Notes: a model not told the origin generated them from the sequence alone. A DNA stretch of 64,000 nt from Roseivivax jejudonensis (GCF_900172265.1 NZ_FWFK01000002.1:248001-312000); one strand, 5' to 3'; positions 45,825 to 55,457 are shown, counted from the stretch's first letter. Made by a program: numbers and translations.

Positions 45825-46598
45825 TCAGACCGCGCGGCCGATACCGGCGGCGCGGAGCGCCAGTGTGAACCGCTTGCCTGCCTCGGCCCCGCCCAGCGTG
45901 CCGTCGAGGACGCGGCCCGGGGACGCGGCAGCCTCGCGCAGGACGCCGTCGGCCCGCCACGCGGCGAGTTCCGCCTGCCGCGCGGGGCGATCGGGGCGCG
46001 TCTCGAGCCCACTGCGGTCGTCACGCCACGCTGCGATCACCTGTCCGACCGCGGCGTCCGACATGTCGGGAAATGGACGCCGCCCGCGCCGCGCCAGCGA
46101 CGCGGCGCCGAGGCACCAGTTGGCGCGCGCGAGCCGCAAGCCGGCCGCGCGCGTCCGCGCCTCGGATGACGAGCCGAGCGCGCGCGCCGCGGCCCACAGG
46201 AGCCCGCCGCCGGTTGCCGCGAGGTAGGCGTCGAGCGTTTCGATCTCGCCCACGTCCTCCCGATGCGCGTCGGCGCGGTGCGCCTCGACCGAGGCCGAGA
46301 GCAGCCGCGCGCCCTCGGGATCGAGAACATGGGCGAGCGGCGTCACCACCTCGTGCCGCCGGACCACGCCGCGCGCGGCGATCTCGTCCAGGGCGTCGGC
46401 CCACCATTGCAGCCGCATCTCCGCGATCAGCGGCTCCTCGGTCACCCACGGCGCGCGGGCGATCTCGACATTGGCCGCGTAGATCGGAAACAGCACGGCC
46501 CGCCTCGCGACCGGAACCGCCATGACGGCGCGGAACCGGTCGGGGTCGCCCTGCTCCACCAGCATGGCACAGGCGTTCAGATCATCGTCGAACTGCAT
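45825..46598 (-). CDS. Squalene/phytoene synthase-like protein (NDUFAF6 type)
   Basis: A 257-residue all-helical protein of the squalene/phytoene synthase superfamily. It aligns with the NDUFAF6-like branch: RRAVLFPIYAANVEIARAPW, EPLIAEMRLQWWADALDEIAARG, GGGLLWAAARALG. The Asp-rich motifs that bind diphosphate-Mg in true synthases are not seen: the first is WWADALDEI, and the second, expected near ANWCLGAASLARRG, has no DxxxD. So it is probably not a terpene synthase. The human relative is a complex I assembly factor. The start is ATG 46598 rather than a GTG three codons before. Confidence 0.85.
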   Translation of the reverse strand: MQFDDDLNACAMLVEQGDPDRFRAVMAVPVARRAVLFPIYAANVEIARAPWVTEEPLIAEMRLQWWADALDEIAARGVVRRHEVVTPLAHVLDPEGARLLSASVEAHRADAHREDVGEIETLDAYLAATGGGLLWAAARALGSSSEARTRAAGLRLARANWCLGAASLARRGRRPFPDMSDAAVGQVIAAWRDDRSGLETRPDRPARQAELAAWRADGVLREAAASPGRVLDGTLGGAEAGKRFTLALRAAGIGRAV

Positions 46599-46824
46599 GG
46601 AGGGCACCTAATCCGCGCAGCGGCGCAGGGAAAGTCCACGAGGGCAACGGCATTGCTCCTTTGGCACGCCAGCGGGGCCGCCCGGAGGAGGCATGGCAGG
46701 ACCTTCCGTACCCGACGCGGCCGCGTTCGACGCTGGAGCAATCCGATGCGCCCGGGATCACACCGCGACGACGATGCGCCGCGCGCCGCCCTGCGCGATC
46801 CGTTCGTCCGGCCCAGCGCGCGCG

Positions 46825-48456
46825 TCACTCCGCGGCGGCGGCGACCTGCCCCGCGTCGCGGGCGAGTTTCCAGCGCACGGCGTCGAGCAGCGCCTCGAAG
46901 CTCGCATCGACGATGTTGGCCGAGACGCCGACCGTGGACCAGCGCCGTCCCTGCCCGTCCGCGCTGTCGATGATGACACGGGTCACCGCTTCGGTCCCTC
47001 CTTGGGTGATGCGGACCTTGAAATCGACGAGCCGCATGTCGTCGATGATCTCCTGGTACGGCCCCAGGTCCTTGGCCAGAGCCTTGGCCAGCGCGTTCAG
47101 CGGCCCGCGGTCGGCGCCGGTCTCGTCCATGCTTTCAGACACGGACAGGCGCTTCTCTCCGTTGATCTTGACCACCACGACCGCCTCGGACAGCGACACC
47201 ATACGATCGTACTTGTTCTTCCGCCGCTCGACGGTGACCCGGTAGCGCTTGACCTCGAAGAACTCGGCCGCCTGGCCCAGCTCGGCGCGAGCGAGAAGCT
47301 CGAACGAGGCCTGTGCCGTGTCGTAGGCATAACCCTCGGCCTCGCGCGACTTCACCGTCTCGAGGATGCGGGCGAGCGCCGGGTCGCCGGGAGAGACCTC
47401 GATCCCGGCCTCCATCAGCCGGCGGCGCAGATTGGACTGCCCCGCCTGGTTCGACATCGGGATGAAGCGCGCGTTGCCGACGCGCTCGGGCGCGACATGC
47501 TCGTAGGTGGTGGGATCCTTGAGGATGGCACTGGCATGCAGCCCCGCCTTGTGCGCGAAGGCCGAGGCGCCGACATAGGGCAACTGTTTCAGCGGCACTC
47601 GGTTCAGCACGTCGTCGAGCATCCGGCTCACCTGCGTCAGCGTCGACAACGCGTCGTCGGTCACGCCGGTCTCGTACAGGCTCGCGAAGGGCTCCTTCAG
47701 CAGCAGCGTCGGCAGCAGCGACACGAGGTTCGCGTTGCCACACCGCTCGCCGAGACCGTTCAGCGTGCCCTGGATCTGGCGCGCTCCGGCCTCGACCGCG
47801 GCGAGCGACCCGGCCACCGCCGTCTCCGTGTCGTTGTGCGTATGGATCCCCAATCGCTCGCCAGGGATGCCGGCCGCGATCACCGCGCGCACCACCTCGG
47901 CGATCCGGTCGGGCAGCGTGCCGCCGTTCGTGTCGCACAGCACCATCCAGCGCGCGCCGGCGTCGCGCGCGGCCCGGAGGCAGTCCAGCGCGTAGTCCGG
48001 ATTGGCAGCGTAGCCGTCGAAGAAATGCTCGGCATCGAAGATCGCCTCGCGCCCTTCGGCGACGCAATGGGCCACCGAGGCGCGGATATTCTCGACGTTT
48101 TCCTCCAGCCCGATGCCGAGCGCGGCGGTGACGTGGAAATCATGCGTCTTGCCGACGAGGCAGACGGCCGCCGTGCGCGCGTTCAGGACCGCGGCGAGCA
48201 CGTCGTCGTTCTCGGCCGAGCGGCCGGCGCGCTTGGTCATGCCGAACGCGGCCATGGTGGCCCGGGTCGGCGCGACGGTATCGAAGAAGCCGCTGTCGGT
48301 GGGGTTCGCGCCCGGCCAGCCGCCCTCGATGTAATCGACGCCGAGCGCGTCGAGCGCCTTGGCGATCTTCTGCTTCTCGGCGACCGAGAACTGGACACCC
48401 TGCGTCTGCTGCCCGTCACGCAGCGTGGTGTCGTAGAGATACAGCCGTTCACGCAT
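46825..48456 (-). CDS. cimA: (R)-citramalate synthase
   Basis: A 543-residue enzyme of the isopropylmalate/homocitrate synthase superfamily that joins pyruvate and acetyl-CoA to give citramalate, a threonine-independent route to isoleucine. It has LYDTTLRDGQQTQGVQFSV with the catalytic Arg and metal Asp, YIEGGWPGANPTDS (specific to citramalate synthases), the HTHNDTETAVAGSLAAVEAGA metal-binding His-x-His, and NGLGERCGNANL. A C-terminal allosteric domain (last 120 residues) is present. Isopropylmalate synthases lack the GGWPG stretch, so the call is firm. It lies 90 bases after cysS. Confidence 0.95.
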   Translation of the reverse strand: MRERLYLYDTTLRDGQQTQGVQFSVAEKQKIAKALDALGVDYIEGGWPGANPTDSGFFDTVAPTRATMAAFGMTKRAGRSAENDDVLAAVLNARTAAVCLVGKTHDFHVTAALGIGLEENVENIRASVAHCVAEGREAIFDAEHFFDGYAANPDYALDCLRAARDAGARWMVLCDTNGGTLPDRIAEVVRAVIAAGIPGERLGIHTHNDTETAVAGSLAAVEAGARQIQGTLNGLGERCGNANLVSLLPTLLLKEPFASLYETGVTDDALSTLTQVSRMLDDVLNRVPLKQLPYVGASAFAHKAGLHASAILKDPTTYEHVAPERVGNARFIPMSNQAGQSNLRRRLMEAGIEVSPGDPALARILETVKSREAEGYAYDTAQASFELLARAELGQAAEFFEVKRYRVTVERRKNKYDRMVSLSEAVVVVKINGEKRLSVSESMDETGADRGPLNALAKALAKDLGPYQEIIDDMRLVDFKVRITQGGTEAVTRVIIDSADGQGRRWSTVGVSANIVDASFEALLDAVRWKLARDAGQVAAAAE

Positions 48457-48546
48457 GACATGCCTCCGAGAGCGGATCTGAACGCAAGCGGGGGAGCGTG
48501 GCCATAGGCACGCATAGCCTGCGGAACGCGGTCGATGTCGGGGCCA

Positions 48547-49914
48547 TCACGCGTCCTCCTCCAGCTTCGCGGCATCGAAGTCGGGTCCCGGGATCAGTTC
48601 CACCCCGGCTTTCGACATGCGCACCTCGACCCCCGCACTCGTCAGGAGTGCCTTCAGGCGATCGACCTCGGCGAAGTCCTTGGTGTCCATGGCCCGCGCC
48701 CGTTCGGACGCGAGCCGGTCCTCCCAATCGGACAGGTCGGCGGCAGGCGTCACCGCCCAGTCCGGAACGTCCCGTCCCATCAGGCCGAGGAATTGCAGCG
48801 TTGCGCGAAGTGTCGAGGCATCCCCGTCAAGCGCGAGCTGGTGGATCTCGGAAATCGCGCCCGCGGTGTTGAGGTCGTCGGTCAGGGCCGCGACGACGCC
48901 GTCGTGCGGGGCCGCGCCGTCCTGGCCGGACGCGGCCCGTGCGTACCACTTGCGCAGATGCGCCTCCGCCTCCTTCCGCTTGGCCGCCGTCCAGTCCATG
49001 GGCTTTCGGTAATGCGCGCTCAGCAGAACGAGCCGGACCACCTCGCCGGGGATGCCCTCATCCAGCAGATCGCGAACCGTGAAGAAGTTGCCGAGCGACT
49101 TCGACATCTTCTTGCCCTCGACCTGCAGCATCTCGTTGTGCATCCAAATACGCGCGAAATCGCCGTCGGGATGCGCGCAGGCCGATTGCGCGATCTCGTT
49201 CTCGTGGTGCGGAAACATCAGGTCGTTGCCGCCGCCGTGGATGTCGAAGCTGTCGCCAAGAAGCGCGCCGGCCATTGCCGAGCATTCGATGTGCCAGCCC
49301 GGGCGACCGCGACCCCAGGGGCTCTCCCACCCCGGCAAGCCGGGCTCGGACGGCTTCCAGAGGACGAAGTCCATCGGATCGCGCTTGTAGGGCGCGACCT
49401 CGACGCGGGCGCCGGCGATCATGTCCTCGACCGAGCGCCCCGACAGTGCGCCGTAGGCGTCATAGCTCGCGACCGAGAACAGCACGTGACCTTCGGCCGC
49501 GTAGGCATGGCCGTGGGCGATCAAGCCCTCGATCATCGCGATCATCTCGTCGATGTACCGGGTGGCGCGAGGCGCGTGGGTCGGCTCCAGCGCGCCGAGT
49601 GCGCCCATGTCCTCAAGGAACCACGCGATCGTCTCTTCGGTGATCGCGCCGATGCTGCGCCCGGTCACCTCGGCACGCGCGTTGATCTTGTCGTCGACGT
49701 CGGTGAAGTTGCGCACGTAGGTCACGTGATCGGCGCCGTAGACATGCCGCAGAAGCCGGTAGAGCACGTCGAACACCACCACGGGACGCGCGTTGCCGAG
49801 GTGCGCCCGGTCATAGACGGTGGGCCCGCAGACATACATGCGCACGTTGTCGGGATCGATCGGCGCAAAGACCTCCTTGCGGCGGGTCTTGGTATTGTGA
49901 AGGCGGATCTCCAT
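48547..49914 (-). CDS. cysS: Cysteinyl-tRNA synthetase
   Basis: A 455-residue class I aminoacyl-tRNA synthetase. It has Cys29 in [16 protein letters not shown] (the HIGH motif, 38-43), [16 protein letters not shown], the zinc-binding [10 protein letters not shown] and [13 protein letters not shown], and the KMSKS loop at 269-273. The C-terminal anticodon-binding region is somewhat short but complete. Its transcript may extend into cimA, which follows by 90 bases. The opposite strand carries an MmcQ-family gene starting 221 bases away. Confidence 0.97.
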   Translation of the reverse strand: MEIRLHNTKTRRKEVFAPIDPDNVRMYVCGPTVYDRAHLGNARPVVVFDVLYRLLRHVYGADHVTYVRNFTDVDDKINARAEVTGRSIGAITEETIAWFLEDMGALGALEPTHAPRATRYIDEMIAMIEGLIAHGHAYAAEGHVLFSVASYDAYGALSGRSVEDMIAGARVEVAPYKRDPMDFVLWKPSEPGLPGWESPWGRGRPGWHIECSAMAGALLGDSFDIHGGGNDLMFPHHENEIAQSACAHPDGDFARIWMHNEMLQVEGKKMSKSLGNFFTVRDLLDEGIPGEVVRLVLLSAHYRKPMDWTAAKRKEAEAHLRKWYARAASGQDGAAPHDGVVAALTDDLNTAGAISEIHQLALDGDASTLRATLQFLGLMGRDVPDWAVTPAADLSDWEDRLASERARAMDTKDFAEVDRLKALLTSAGVEVRMSKAGVELIPGPDFDAAKLEEDA

Positions 49915-50134
49915 GACGTCCTCGCAGGCAGGCCTCGTCGCTCGCGGCGGGCTTTAGCAAGTTCGACTTCTGGAGAAAACGAAAAGAGCGCCCGCCGGAT
50001 GGTTCAGCAGGGAATGCAGCAAATGATGTTGCGTGCGGTGCTCATGGACGATCGGTACCATATCCCGGCTCCGCAGGCCAGCAAAACGGCGAACACGCTT
50101 GATCGGACCGATCCGGTGGCGGACACTTCGGCCC

Positions 50135-50491
50135 ATGACCCGCAACGATGTCGATCGTATCTGCCGGGCTTTGCCGGGCGCCGAATGCTCCGACCCCTGG
50201 GGCGGCGGGCATGACGCGTGGAAGGTCGGCAGCAAGATGTTCGCATGCATCGGCGTCGCCAACACCGGCGTTTCGGTCAAGACGCCGAGCGTTGAGGACG
50301 CGGCCTTCCTGATCGAGCTCGGCCGCGCCGAACGCGCCCCCTACTTCCACCGCAGCTGGGTTCTCGTGCCGTGGGGCGTGGCCGAAGACGACGAACTGCG
50401 CGACCGGCTGCACACGTCCTACCGCATCGTGCGCGCGGGCCTGCCGCGCAAAGTTCAGTCCACGCTCGATCCCGGCCCCGAACCCGCTTGA
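50135..50491 (+). CDS. MmcQ/YjbR family protein
   Basis: A 118-residue protein of the MmcQ/YjbR family, a CyaY-like fold of unknown function. It starts MTRNDVDRICRALPGAECSDPW, has WKVGSKMFACIGV (typical of the family) and VKTPSVEDAAFLIELG, then APYFHRSWVLVPWG and a C-terminal helical end. I chose ATG 50135, at the family start; the frame is open 34 codons more with no homology. It lies 59 bases before the aminotransferase gene and may be co-transcribed. Confidence 0.9.
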   Translation: MTRNDVDRICRALPGAECSDPWGGGHDAWKVGSKMFACIGVANTGVSVKTPSVEDAAFLIELGRAERAPYFHRSWVLVPWGVAEDDELRDRLHTSYRIVRAGLPRKVQSTLDPGPEPA

Positions 50492-50550
50492 GCCCCGCCG
50501 GCCAACCGGGTCTAACGAGGGCCGCCGCCCATCCGCGCAGGAGATCCGTC

Positions 50551-51729
50551 ATGCCCGAGCTGTCGACCCGCATCACCGGCTTGAACGAGGGCGGCGCCGA
50601 CGGATGGGAGATCCATGCCCGGGCGCGGGCGCTTCGCACCGCGGGGGCCCCGGTAACCGATCTGACCATCGGCGAACACGATACGCCGACGGACGGTCTC
50701 ATCCTCGACGCGATGAACGACGCCGCGCGTGCCGGTCTGACGGGGTATGCCCCCGGCCCCGGCATGCCCGAGCTGCGCGAGGCTGTTGCGGCACGGGTCA
50801 GCGCGCGCACCGGCGTGGCGACCGCGCGCGACAACGTGCTGATCGTGCCGGGTGGTCAGGCCGGGCTCTTCGCCGCTCACATGGCCTTGTGCGATCCGGG
50901 CGATATCTCGCTGCACGTCGATCCCTACTACGCGACGTATCCCGGCACGATCCGGGCCGTCGGCGCGCGCCCCCGGGCGGTGGCCACACGCGCCGAGGAC
51001 GGCTTCCTGCCAACGCGCGCCGCGCTCGACGCGGCCGCGCACGGCGCCCGCACCCTGCTCGTGAACACGCCCAACAATCCGACCGGAGCCGTCTATCCCC
51101 GTGCCACGCTCGACGACATCGCCGCGGTCGCTGCCGCGCACGACCTTTGGGTGATCTCCGACGAGGTCTATGACACCCAGATCTGGGAGGGCACGCATCT
51201 GAGCCCCCGCGCGCTTCCCGGCATGGCCGCGCGCACGCTCGTCATCGGCTCCATGTCCAAGGGCCACGCGATGACCGGCAGCCGCATCGGGTGGGTCGTG
51301 GGACCGGACGACGCGATCGCACGTCTGCGCGAACTCGCCACCGTGACCACCTACGGCGTCCCCGGCTTCATCCAGGAGGCGGCGCGCGCCGCGCTGCGCG
51401 CGGGCACCGATCTCGAGGCCCGGATCGCCGAGCCCTTCCGGCGGCGGCGCGCGCTGGCAATCCGGCACCTGACCGCGCGGGATATCGGCGTGCTGCCCGC
51501 GCAGGGCGCGATGTACCTGATGCTCGACATTCGCGCGACCGGCCGCTCCGGGCTGTCGTTCGCGCACGAGCTGCTGGAGCGCCACGCGATCGCCGTCATG
51601 CCGGGCGAGAGTTTCGGCAGTGCCGCCGCGGGGCATGTCCGCGTCGCGCTGACGGTCGACGACGATGCCCTGGCCGACGCGCTCGACGCGCTCGCGGGGT
51701 TCGCCGCGGGTCTGGCCCGTGCCGCCTGA
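50551..51729 (+). CDS. PLP-dependent aminotransferase (class I/II)
   Basis: A 392-residue fold-type I aminotransferase. It has LTIGEHDTPTDGLILDAM (near the N-terminus), VPGGQAGLFAAHMALCDPGD (cofactor phosphate region), LLVNTPNNPTGAVYP (the NPTG motif), WVISDEVYDTQIW (Asp and Tyr that contact PLP), SMSKGHAMTGSRIGWVVG with the Schiff-base Lys, and a terminal substrate-binding Arg in AAGHVRVALTV. It belongs with aspartate/aromatic aminotransferase-like enzymes; the exact substrate is not predictable. GCAGGAG precedes the ATG at 50551. The next gene starts inside its 3' end. Confidence 0.92.
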   Translation: MPELSTRITGLNEGGADGWEIHARARALRTAGAPVTDLTIGEHDTPTDGLILDAMNDAARAGLTGYAPGPGMPELREAVAARVSARTGVATARDNVLIVPGGQAGLFAAHMALCDPGDISLHVDPYYATYPGTIRAVGARPRAVATRAEDGFLPTRAALDAAAHGARTLLVNTPNNPTGAVYPRATLDDIAAVAAAHDLWVISDEVYDTQIWEGTHLSPRALPGMAARTLVIGSMSKGHAMTGSRIGWVVGPDDAIARLRELATVTTYGVPGFIQEAARAALRAGTDLEARIAEPFRRRRALAIRHLTARDIGVLPAQGAMYLMLDIRATGRSGLSFAHELLERHAIAVMPGESFGSAAAGHVRVALTVDDDALADALDALAGFAAGLARAA

Positions 51730-52078
51730 TCCCGCGGCCGGAACCCCGCTGACCGCGATCCGCGGGATCGGCCCGGCGCAGGCCGCGCTTCTCCGGGCCG
51801 CCGGCGTCGACGACGCCGAAACGCTTCACGCGCTCGGCGCCGATGCGGCGTATGCCCGGATGTTGTCGGCCGGCGCCCGGCCGCACTTCATTCCCTTCTA
51901 CGCGCTTCACATGGCGCTTCAGGGTCGGCCCTGGAACGACTGCAAGGGCGACGAAAAGGCCGCCCTGCGCGCGCGGTACGACGCGCTTCTGGCCGAACAC
52001 GCGGCGGGCCCCGACTCACTGCCCGCGGCGCTGGCGCGGTTTCTCGACGACCTCGGCATCCGCGCGCCCCTCGGTTGA
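51719..52078 (+). CDS. Stand-alone TfoX C-terminal domain protein
   Basis: A 119-residue protein carrying the C-terminal domain of the competence regulator TfoX/Sxy, without the N-terminal domain. The helix-hairpin-helix-like start (LTAIRGIGPAQAALLRAAGV), then LHALGADAAYARMLSAGARPHFIPFYALHMALQGRPWND, is typical. Such proteins are common in alphaproteobacteria with no proven role; DNA binding is plausible. The start is a GTG at 51719, 11 bases inside the end of the aminotransferase gene, implying coupling. Confidence 0.88.
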   Translation: MPPDPAAGTPLTAIRGIGPAQAALLRAAGVDDAETLHALGADAAYARMLSAGARPHFIPFYALHMALQGRPWNDCKGDEKAALRARYDALLAEHAAGPDSLPAALARFLDDLGIRAPLG

Positions 52079-52158
52079 GCTCGGCTGAAACCGCGGAACG
52101 CCGGGGCCGGGCACGGCGTTTACCGCCGAATAGACTGTCACGCTTCAGGAGACCCGCC

Positions 52159-52332
52159 ATGGACCTTGTCCGCATCATCCTGTCGATCATCCTGCCGCCG
52201 CTCGGCGTGTTCCTGCAGGTGGGGATCGGCAAGCATTTCTGGATCAACATCCTGCTCACGCTGCTCGGTTACATTCCCGGCATCGTGCACGCGGTCTGGG
52301 TGATCGCTCGCGTCGGACCGCAGCGCGCGTGA
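52159..52332 (+). CDS. PMP3/YqaE family small membrane protein
   Basis: A 57-residue proteolipid with two membrane helices, of the YqaE/PMP3 family linked to membrane potential and salt or cold stress. The first helix is DLVRIILSIILPPLGVFLQVG, the linker is IGKHFWINIL (the short polar turn of the family), and the second helix is LLTLLGYIPGIVHAVWVI. CAGGAGA precedes the ATG at 52159. Its stop overlaps the start of the DUF4112 gene (TGATG). Confidence 0.93.
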   Translation: MDLVRIILSIILPPLGVFLQVGIGKHFWINILLTLLGYIPGIVHAVWVIARVGPQRA

Positions 52333-52715
52333 TGCGCGAGGTAACACCCGAAACCGAACTTGCACGGGTGGCGCGGATCGAACGCCTCGCCACCCGGATG
52401 GACCGCGCCTTCCGCGTGCCCGGAACGCGCATCCGCTTCGGCTGGGACGGCGTTCTGGGCCTCGTGCCGGGCATCGGCGACACGCTCGCGCTCGCCCCCG
52501 CCGCCTACATCCTGCACTCGGCCTACGAGATGAAAGTGCCGACGCCGCTTCTCGCACGAATGGGCGTGAACGTGGCCGTCGACTGGGCCGTCGGCCTCGT
52601 GCCGATCATCGGCGACCTTCTCGATGTCGGGTACAAGTCGAACACGCGCAACGCGGCGCTGCTGCGCGAGCATGTGGAATCCCGCCACAACGTGATCCGG
52701 GCCGCGGCTGAATGA
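52332..52715 (+). CDS. DUF4112 family membrane protein
   Basis: A 127-residue protein of DUF4112. The conserved sequence is RIERLATRMDRAFRVPGTRIRFGWDGVLGLVPGIGDTLALAPAAYIL, then NVAVDWAVGLVPIIGDLLDVGYKSNTRNAALL, two similar hydrophobic Gly-Asp (PGIGD / PIIGD) hairpins likely to lie in or on the membrane. Function unknown. It is coupled to the PMP3-like gene by a one-base overlap. An in-frame GTG three bases upstream is an equally possible start. Confidence 0.9.
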   Translation: MREVTPETELARVARIERLATRMDRAFRVPGTRIRFGWDGVLGLVPGIGDTLALAPAAYILHSAYEMKVPTPLLARMGVNVAVDWAVGLVPIIGDLLDVGYKSNTRNAALLREHVESRHNVIRAAAE

Positions 52716-52771
52716 ACCGTTGGCCCCCGGGGTCACGGATCTCGGCGGACCCCCGGCAGCCGCGCGGACCG

Positions 52772-52803
52772 AAAAGACAAAAGGGGGCCAAGCGGCCCCC
52801 TTC
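52772..52803 (-). terminator. Rho-independent terminator of ndk
   Basis: On the minus strand AAGGGGGCC-GCTT-GGCCCCCTT forms a perfect stem-loop followed by TTGTCTTTTC, the best intrinsic terminator in the window. It lies 30 bases after the ndk stop. The plus-strand DUF4112 transcript also runs into it. Confidence 0.85.
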
Positions 52804-52832
52804 AACACGTCTGCAAGGCTCGATGCGCCGGC

Positions 52833-53255
52833 TCAGCCGACGATTTCGAGACCTGCGAAGAAGAACGAGATTTCCTCGGCCGCCGTCTCGGGCGCGTCGG
52901 ACCCGTGCACCGAATTTTCCCCGACGGACTCGGCGAACTCCGCGCGGATCGTGCCCGGCGCCGCGTCGGCGGGGTTGGTCGCGCCCATCACTTCGCGATT
53001 CTTGGCAATCGCGCCTTCACCCTCGAGCACCTGCACCACGACCGGCGCCGAGGCCATGAACTCGCACAGTTCGTCGTAGAACGGGCGCTCGGCGTGAACC
53101 TTGTAGAAGATCCCGGCCTGGGCCTTGGTCAGATGAATGCGTTTCTGCGCCACGATGCGCAGGCCCGCCTCCTCGAACTTGGCGTTGATCTTGCCGGTCA
53201 GGTTGCGCTTCGTCGCATCGGGCTTGATGATCGACAGCGTGCGTTCGGTTGCCAT
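52833..53255 (-). CDS. ndk: Nucleoside diphosphate kinase
   Basis: A 140-residue enzyme that exchanges the terminal phosphate between nucleoside di- and triphosphates. The hallmark NSVHGSD is present with the phosphorylated His at 117, as is [15 protein letters not shown] at the start and [17 protein letters not shown] before the active site. The length is standard. It is a single-gene unit with a clear terminator, preceded by a 205-base gap shared with the ABC-F gene on the other strand. Confidence 0.98.
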   Translation of the reverse strand: MATERTLSIIKPDATKRNLTGKINAKFEEAGLRIVAQKRIHLTKAQAGIFYKVHAERPFYDELCEFMASAPVVVQVLEGEGAIAKNREVMGATNPADAAPGTIRAEFAESVGENSVHGSDAPETAAEEISFFFAGLEIVG

Positions 53256-53460
53256 GTGTCACCTCTTCGGGCGCCGCGCGGACCCTCCGGGCGGCTTGGA
53301 TCGGCGCTGCCCTAGCATGCACCCCCGGTCATGAAAACCACTTTGCGCCCCGTCTGCCCCCCTGCGTGCGCGCGCCCGTCGCGCCGCGCAAGACCGGCGC
53401 GCCGCATTTCCCCCGCACCCCCGCTTCCCGCGCCCCGCGCCCTCTGCTAGAGCGCCGCGC

Positions 53461-55323
53461 ATGTTGCGCATCGACACCATTTCCTACTCCGTCGAGGGCC
53501 GGCCGCTTTTCGAGGGCGCGTCGGCCACAATACCCGCCGGCCACAAGGTCGGTCTCGTCGGCGCCAACGGCACCGGAAAGACCACGCTCTTCCGCCTGAT
53601 CCGGGGCGAGCTGACACTCGACGGCGGCGAGATCGCGCTGCCCGCGCGCGCCCGCATCGGCGGCGTCGCGCAGGAGGTGCCGTCCTCGGACACGACGCTG
53701 CTCGACACCGTGCTCGGCAACGACACAGAGCGCGCCGCACTGATGGCCGAGGCCGAAACCGCCACCGATGGCGCACGCATCGCCGAGGTGCAGACCCGCC
53801 TGGCCGACATCGACGCCTGGTCGGCAGAGGCCCGCGCCGCCTCGATCCTCAAGGGCCTCGGCTTCTCGGACGCCGAACAGCGCATGCCCTGCTCGGCCTT
53901 CTCGGGTGGCTGGCGCATGCGCGTCGCGCTCGCCGGCGTTCTCTTCGCCGAGCCCGACCTTCTGCTGCTCGACGAGCCGACCAACTACCTCGATCTCGAG
54001 GGGGCGCTCTGGCTCGAAAGCTACCTCGCGCGGTATCCGCACACCGTCATCGTCATCAGCCACGACCGCGGGCTGCTCAACCGCGCCGTCGGCGGCATCC
54101 TGCATCTCAGCGAGCGCAAGCTGACCTACTGGCAGGGCCCTTACGACCAGTTCGCGCGCCAGCGCGCCGAACAGCGCGCCAACCTCACCGCGCAGGCCAA
54201 GAAGCAGGAGGCCCGCCGCGCCCACCTGCAGAGCTTCGTCGATCGCTTTCGCGCCAAGGCCTCGAAGGCCAAGCAGGCGCAGGCCCGCGTGAAGATGATC
54301 GAGCGGATGGACACGATCACCCTGCCCGAGGACGCCGCCAAGCGCGTCTTCACGTTCCCGCAGCCCGACGAACTGTCGCCCCCCATCGTCAACATCGAGG
54401 GCGGCGCCACCGGCTACGGCGACCGGCAGGTGCTGTCGCGGCTGAACCTGCGCATCGATCAGGACGACCGCATCGCGCTGCTCGGCCGCAACGGCCAGGG
54501 CAAGTCGACGCTGGCCAAGCTCCTGTCCGACCGCCTCGCCCTCATGGACGGCCGCAAGACCGCCGCCGCCAAGCTCCGGGTCGGCTATTTCGCCCAGCAC
54601 CAGGTGGACGAGCTGCGGGTCGAGGAAACGCCGCTGCAGCATCTCGTACGCGAACGGCCCGACACGCCGCCGGCCAAGCTGCGCGCCCGCCTCGCGGGCT
54701 TCGGCCTCGCCGCCGCCCAGGCCGAGACCGAGGTCGGCCGCCTCTCGGGCGGGCAGAAGGCACGGCTCTCGCTCCTGCTCGCGACGCTCGACGCACCCCA
54801 CATGCTCATTCTCGACGAGCCGACGAACCATCTCGACATCGAAAGCCGCGAAGCGTTGATGGAGGCGCTCAACGCCTACGACGGGGCCGTGATCCTCGTC
54901 AGCCACGACATGCACCTGCTCTCGCTCGTTGCCGATCGCCTGTGGCTGGTAAAGGACGGCACGGTGCGCCCCTACGACGACGATCTCGACGCCTATCGCC
55001 GCATGCTGCTGACGCCCGAAAGGGCCGCAACGCCGGCGAAGCCCGCCGAGACACCGGCTCCGAAACCGGCGCGGCCCTCGCGCGACGCGATTCTCGCGCT
55101 GCGCTCCGAGGTCCGCAAATGCGAGGCACGGGTCGAGAAGCTCAACGAGATGCGCGACAAGCTCGCCGCGAAACTCGCCAATCCCGAACTCTACGCCGAG
55201 GATCGCGTGGGCGAACTCGAGACCTGGAACCGAAAATACGCCGAGGTGATGGACGGCCTCGACCGCGCCGAGGCGCTCTGGATGGCCGCGCTGGAAAAGC
55301 TCGAGACCGCCGAGGCCCGCTGA
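53461..55323 (+). CDS. ABC-F family ATPase
   Basis: A 620-residue protein with two ABC ATPase domains and no membrane part, of the ABC-F family that binds ribosomes. Walker A motifs are GANGTGKTT (34-42) and GRNGQGKST (342-350). Both signature motifs are present (FSGGWRMR and LSGGQKAR), as are Walker B LLLLDEPTNYLD and LILDEPTNHLD. The linker between domains (about residues 240-290) is basic, and a C-terminal coiled coil (EVRKCEARVEKLNEMRDKLA) completes the Uup/YheS-like plan. Whether it protects against antibiotics or aids translation cannot be told. Confidence 0.93.
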   Translation: MLRIDTISYSVEGRPLFEGASATIPAGHKVGLVGANGTGKTTLFRLIRGELTLDGGEIALPARARIGGVAQEVPSSDTTLLDTVLGNDTERAALMAEAETATDGARIAEVQTRLADIDAWSAEARAASILKGLGFSDAEQRMPCSAFSGGWRMRVALAGVLFAEPDLLLLDEPTNYLDLEGALWLESYLARYPHTVIVISHDRGLLNRAVGGILHLSERKLTYWQGPYDQFARQRAEQRANLTAQAKKQEARRAHLQSFVDRFRAKASKAKQAQARVKMIERMDTITLPEDAAKRVFTFPQPDELSPPIVNIEGGATGYGDRQVLSRLNLRIDQDDRIALLGRNGQGKSTLAKLLSDRLALMDGRKTAAAKLRVGYFAQHQVDELRVEETPLQHLVRERPDTPPAKLRARLAGFGLAAAQAETEVGRLSGGQKARLSLLLATLDAPHMLILDEPTNHLDIESREALMEALNAYDGAVILVSHDMHLLSLVADRLWLVKDGTVRPYDDDLDAYRRMLLTPERAATPAKPAETPAPKPARPSRDAILALRSEVRKCEARVEKLNEMRDKLAAKLANPELYAEDRVGELETWNRKYAEVMDGLDRAEALWMAALEKLETAEAR

Positions 55324-55413
55324 CCGCCGGCCTTCCCTCCAGCCCCGACACGATCGCGCCCCACCAAATCCTGATGCGGCGGACCACGGTCCACCGCGCG
55401 CTGCCCCCACCCC

Positions 55414-55457
55414 TCTCATCTTGCCCGTCTTTACGTATCCGGGACAGGGGCCCCGGG
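55414..55457 (-). repeat. Dispersed repeat, degenerate copy E
   Basis: Read on the minus strand it ends in GGGCAAGATGAGAG after a palindromic CCCGGGGCCCC. The linker differs (ACGTAAAGAC), so this is a diverged copy of the family. Confidence 0.45.

Noticed and set aside
46599-46824. Small gene in the 225-base gap between the phytoene-synthase-like gene and cimA
   Set aside because: Open frames here have Arg/Pro-rich shadow composition and no ribosome site.
49980-50214. Plus-strand frame starting MVQQGMQQMM before the MmcQ-family gene
   Set aside because: It runs into the MmcQ gene in a different phase with no homology; the composition changes abruptly.
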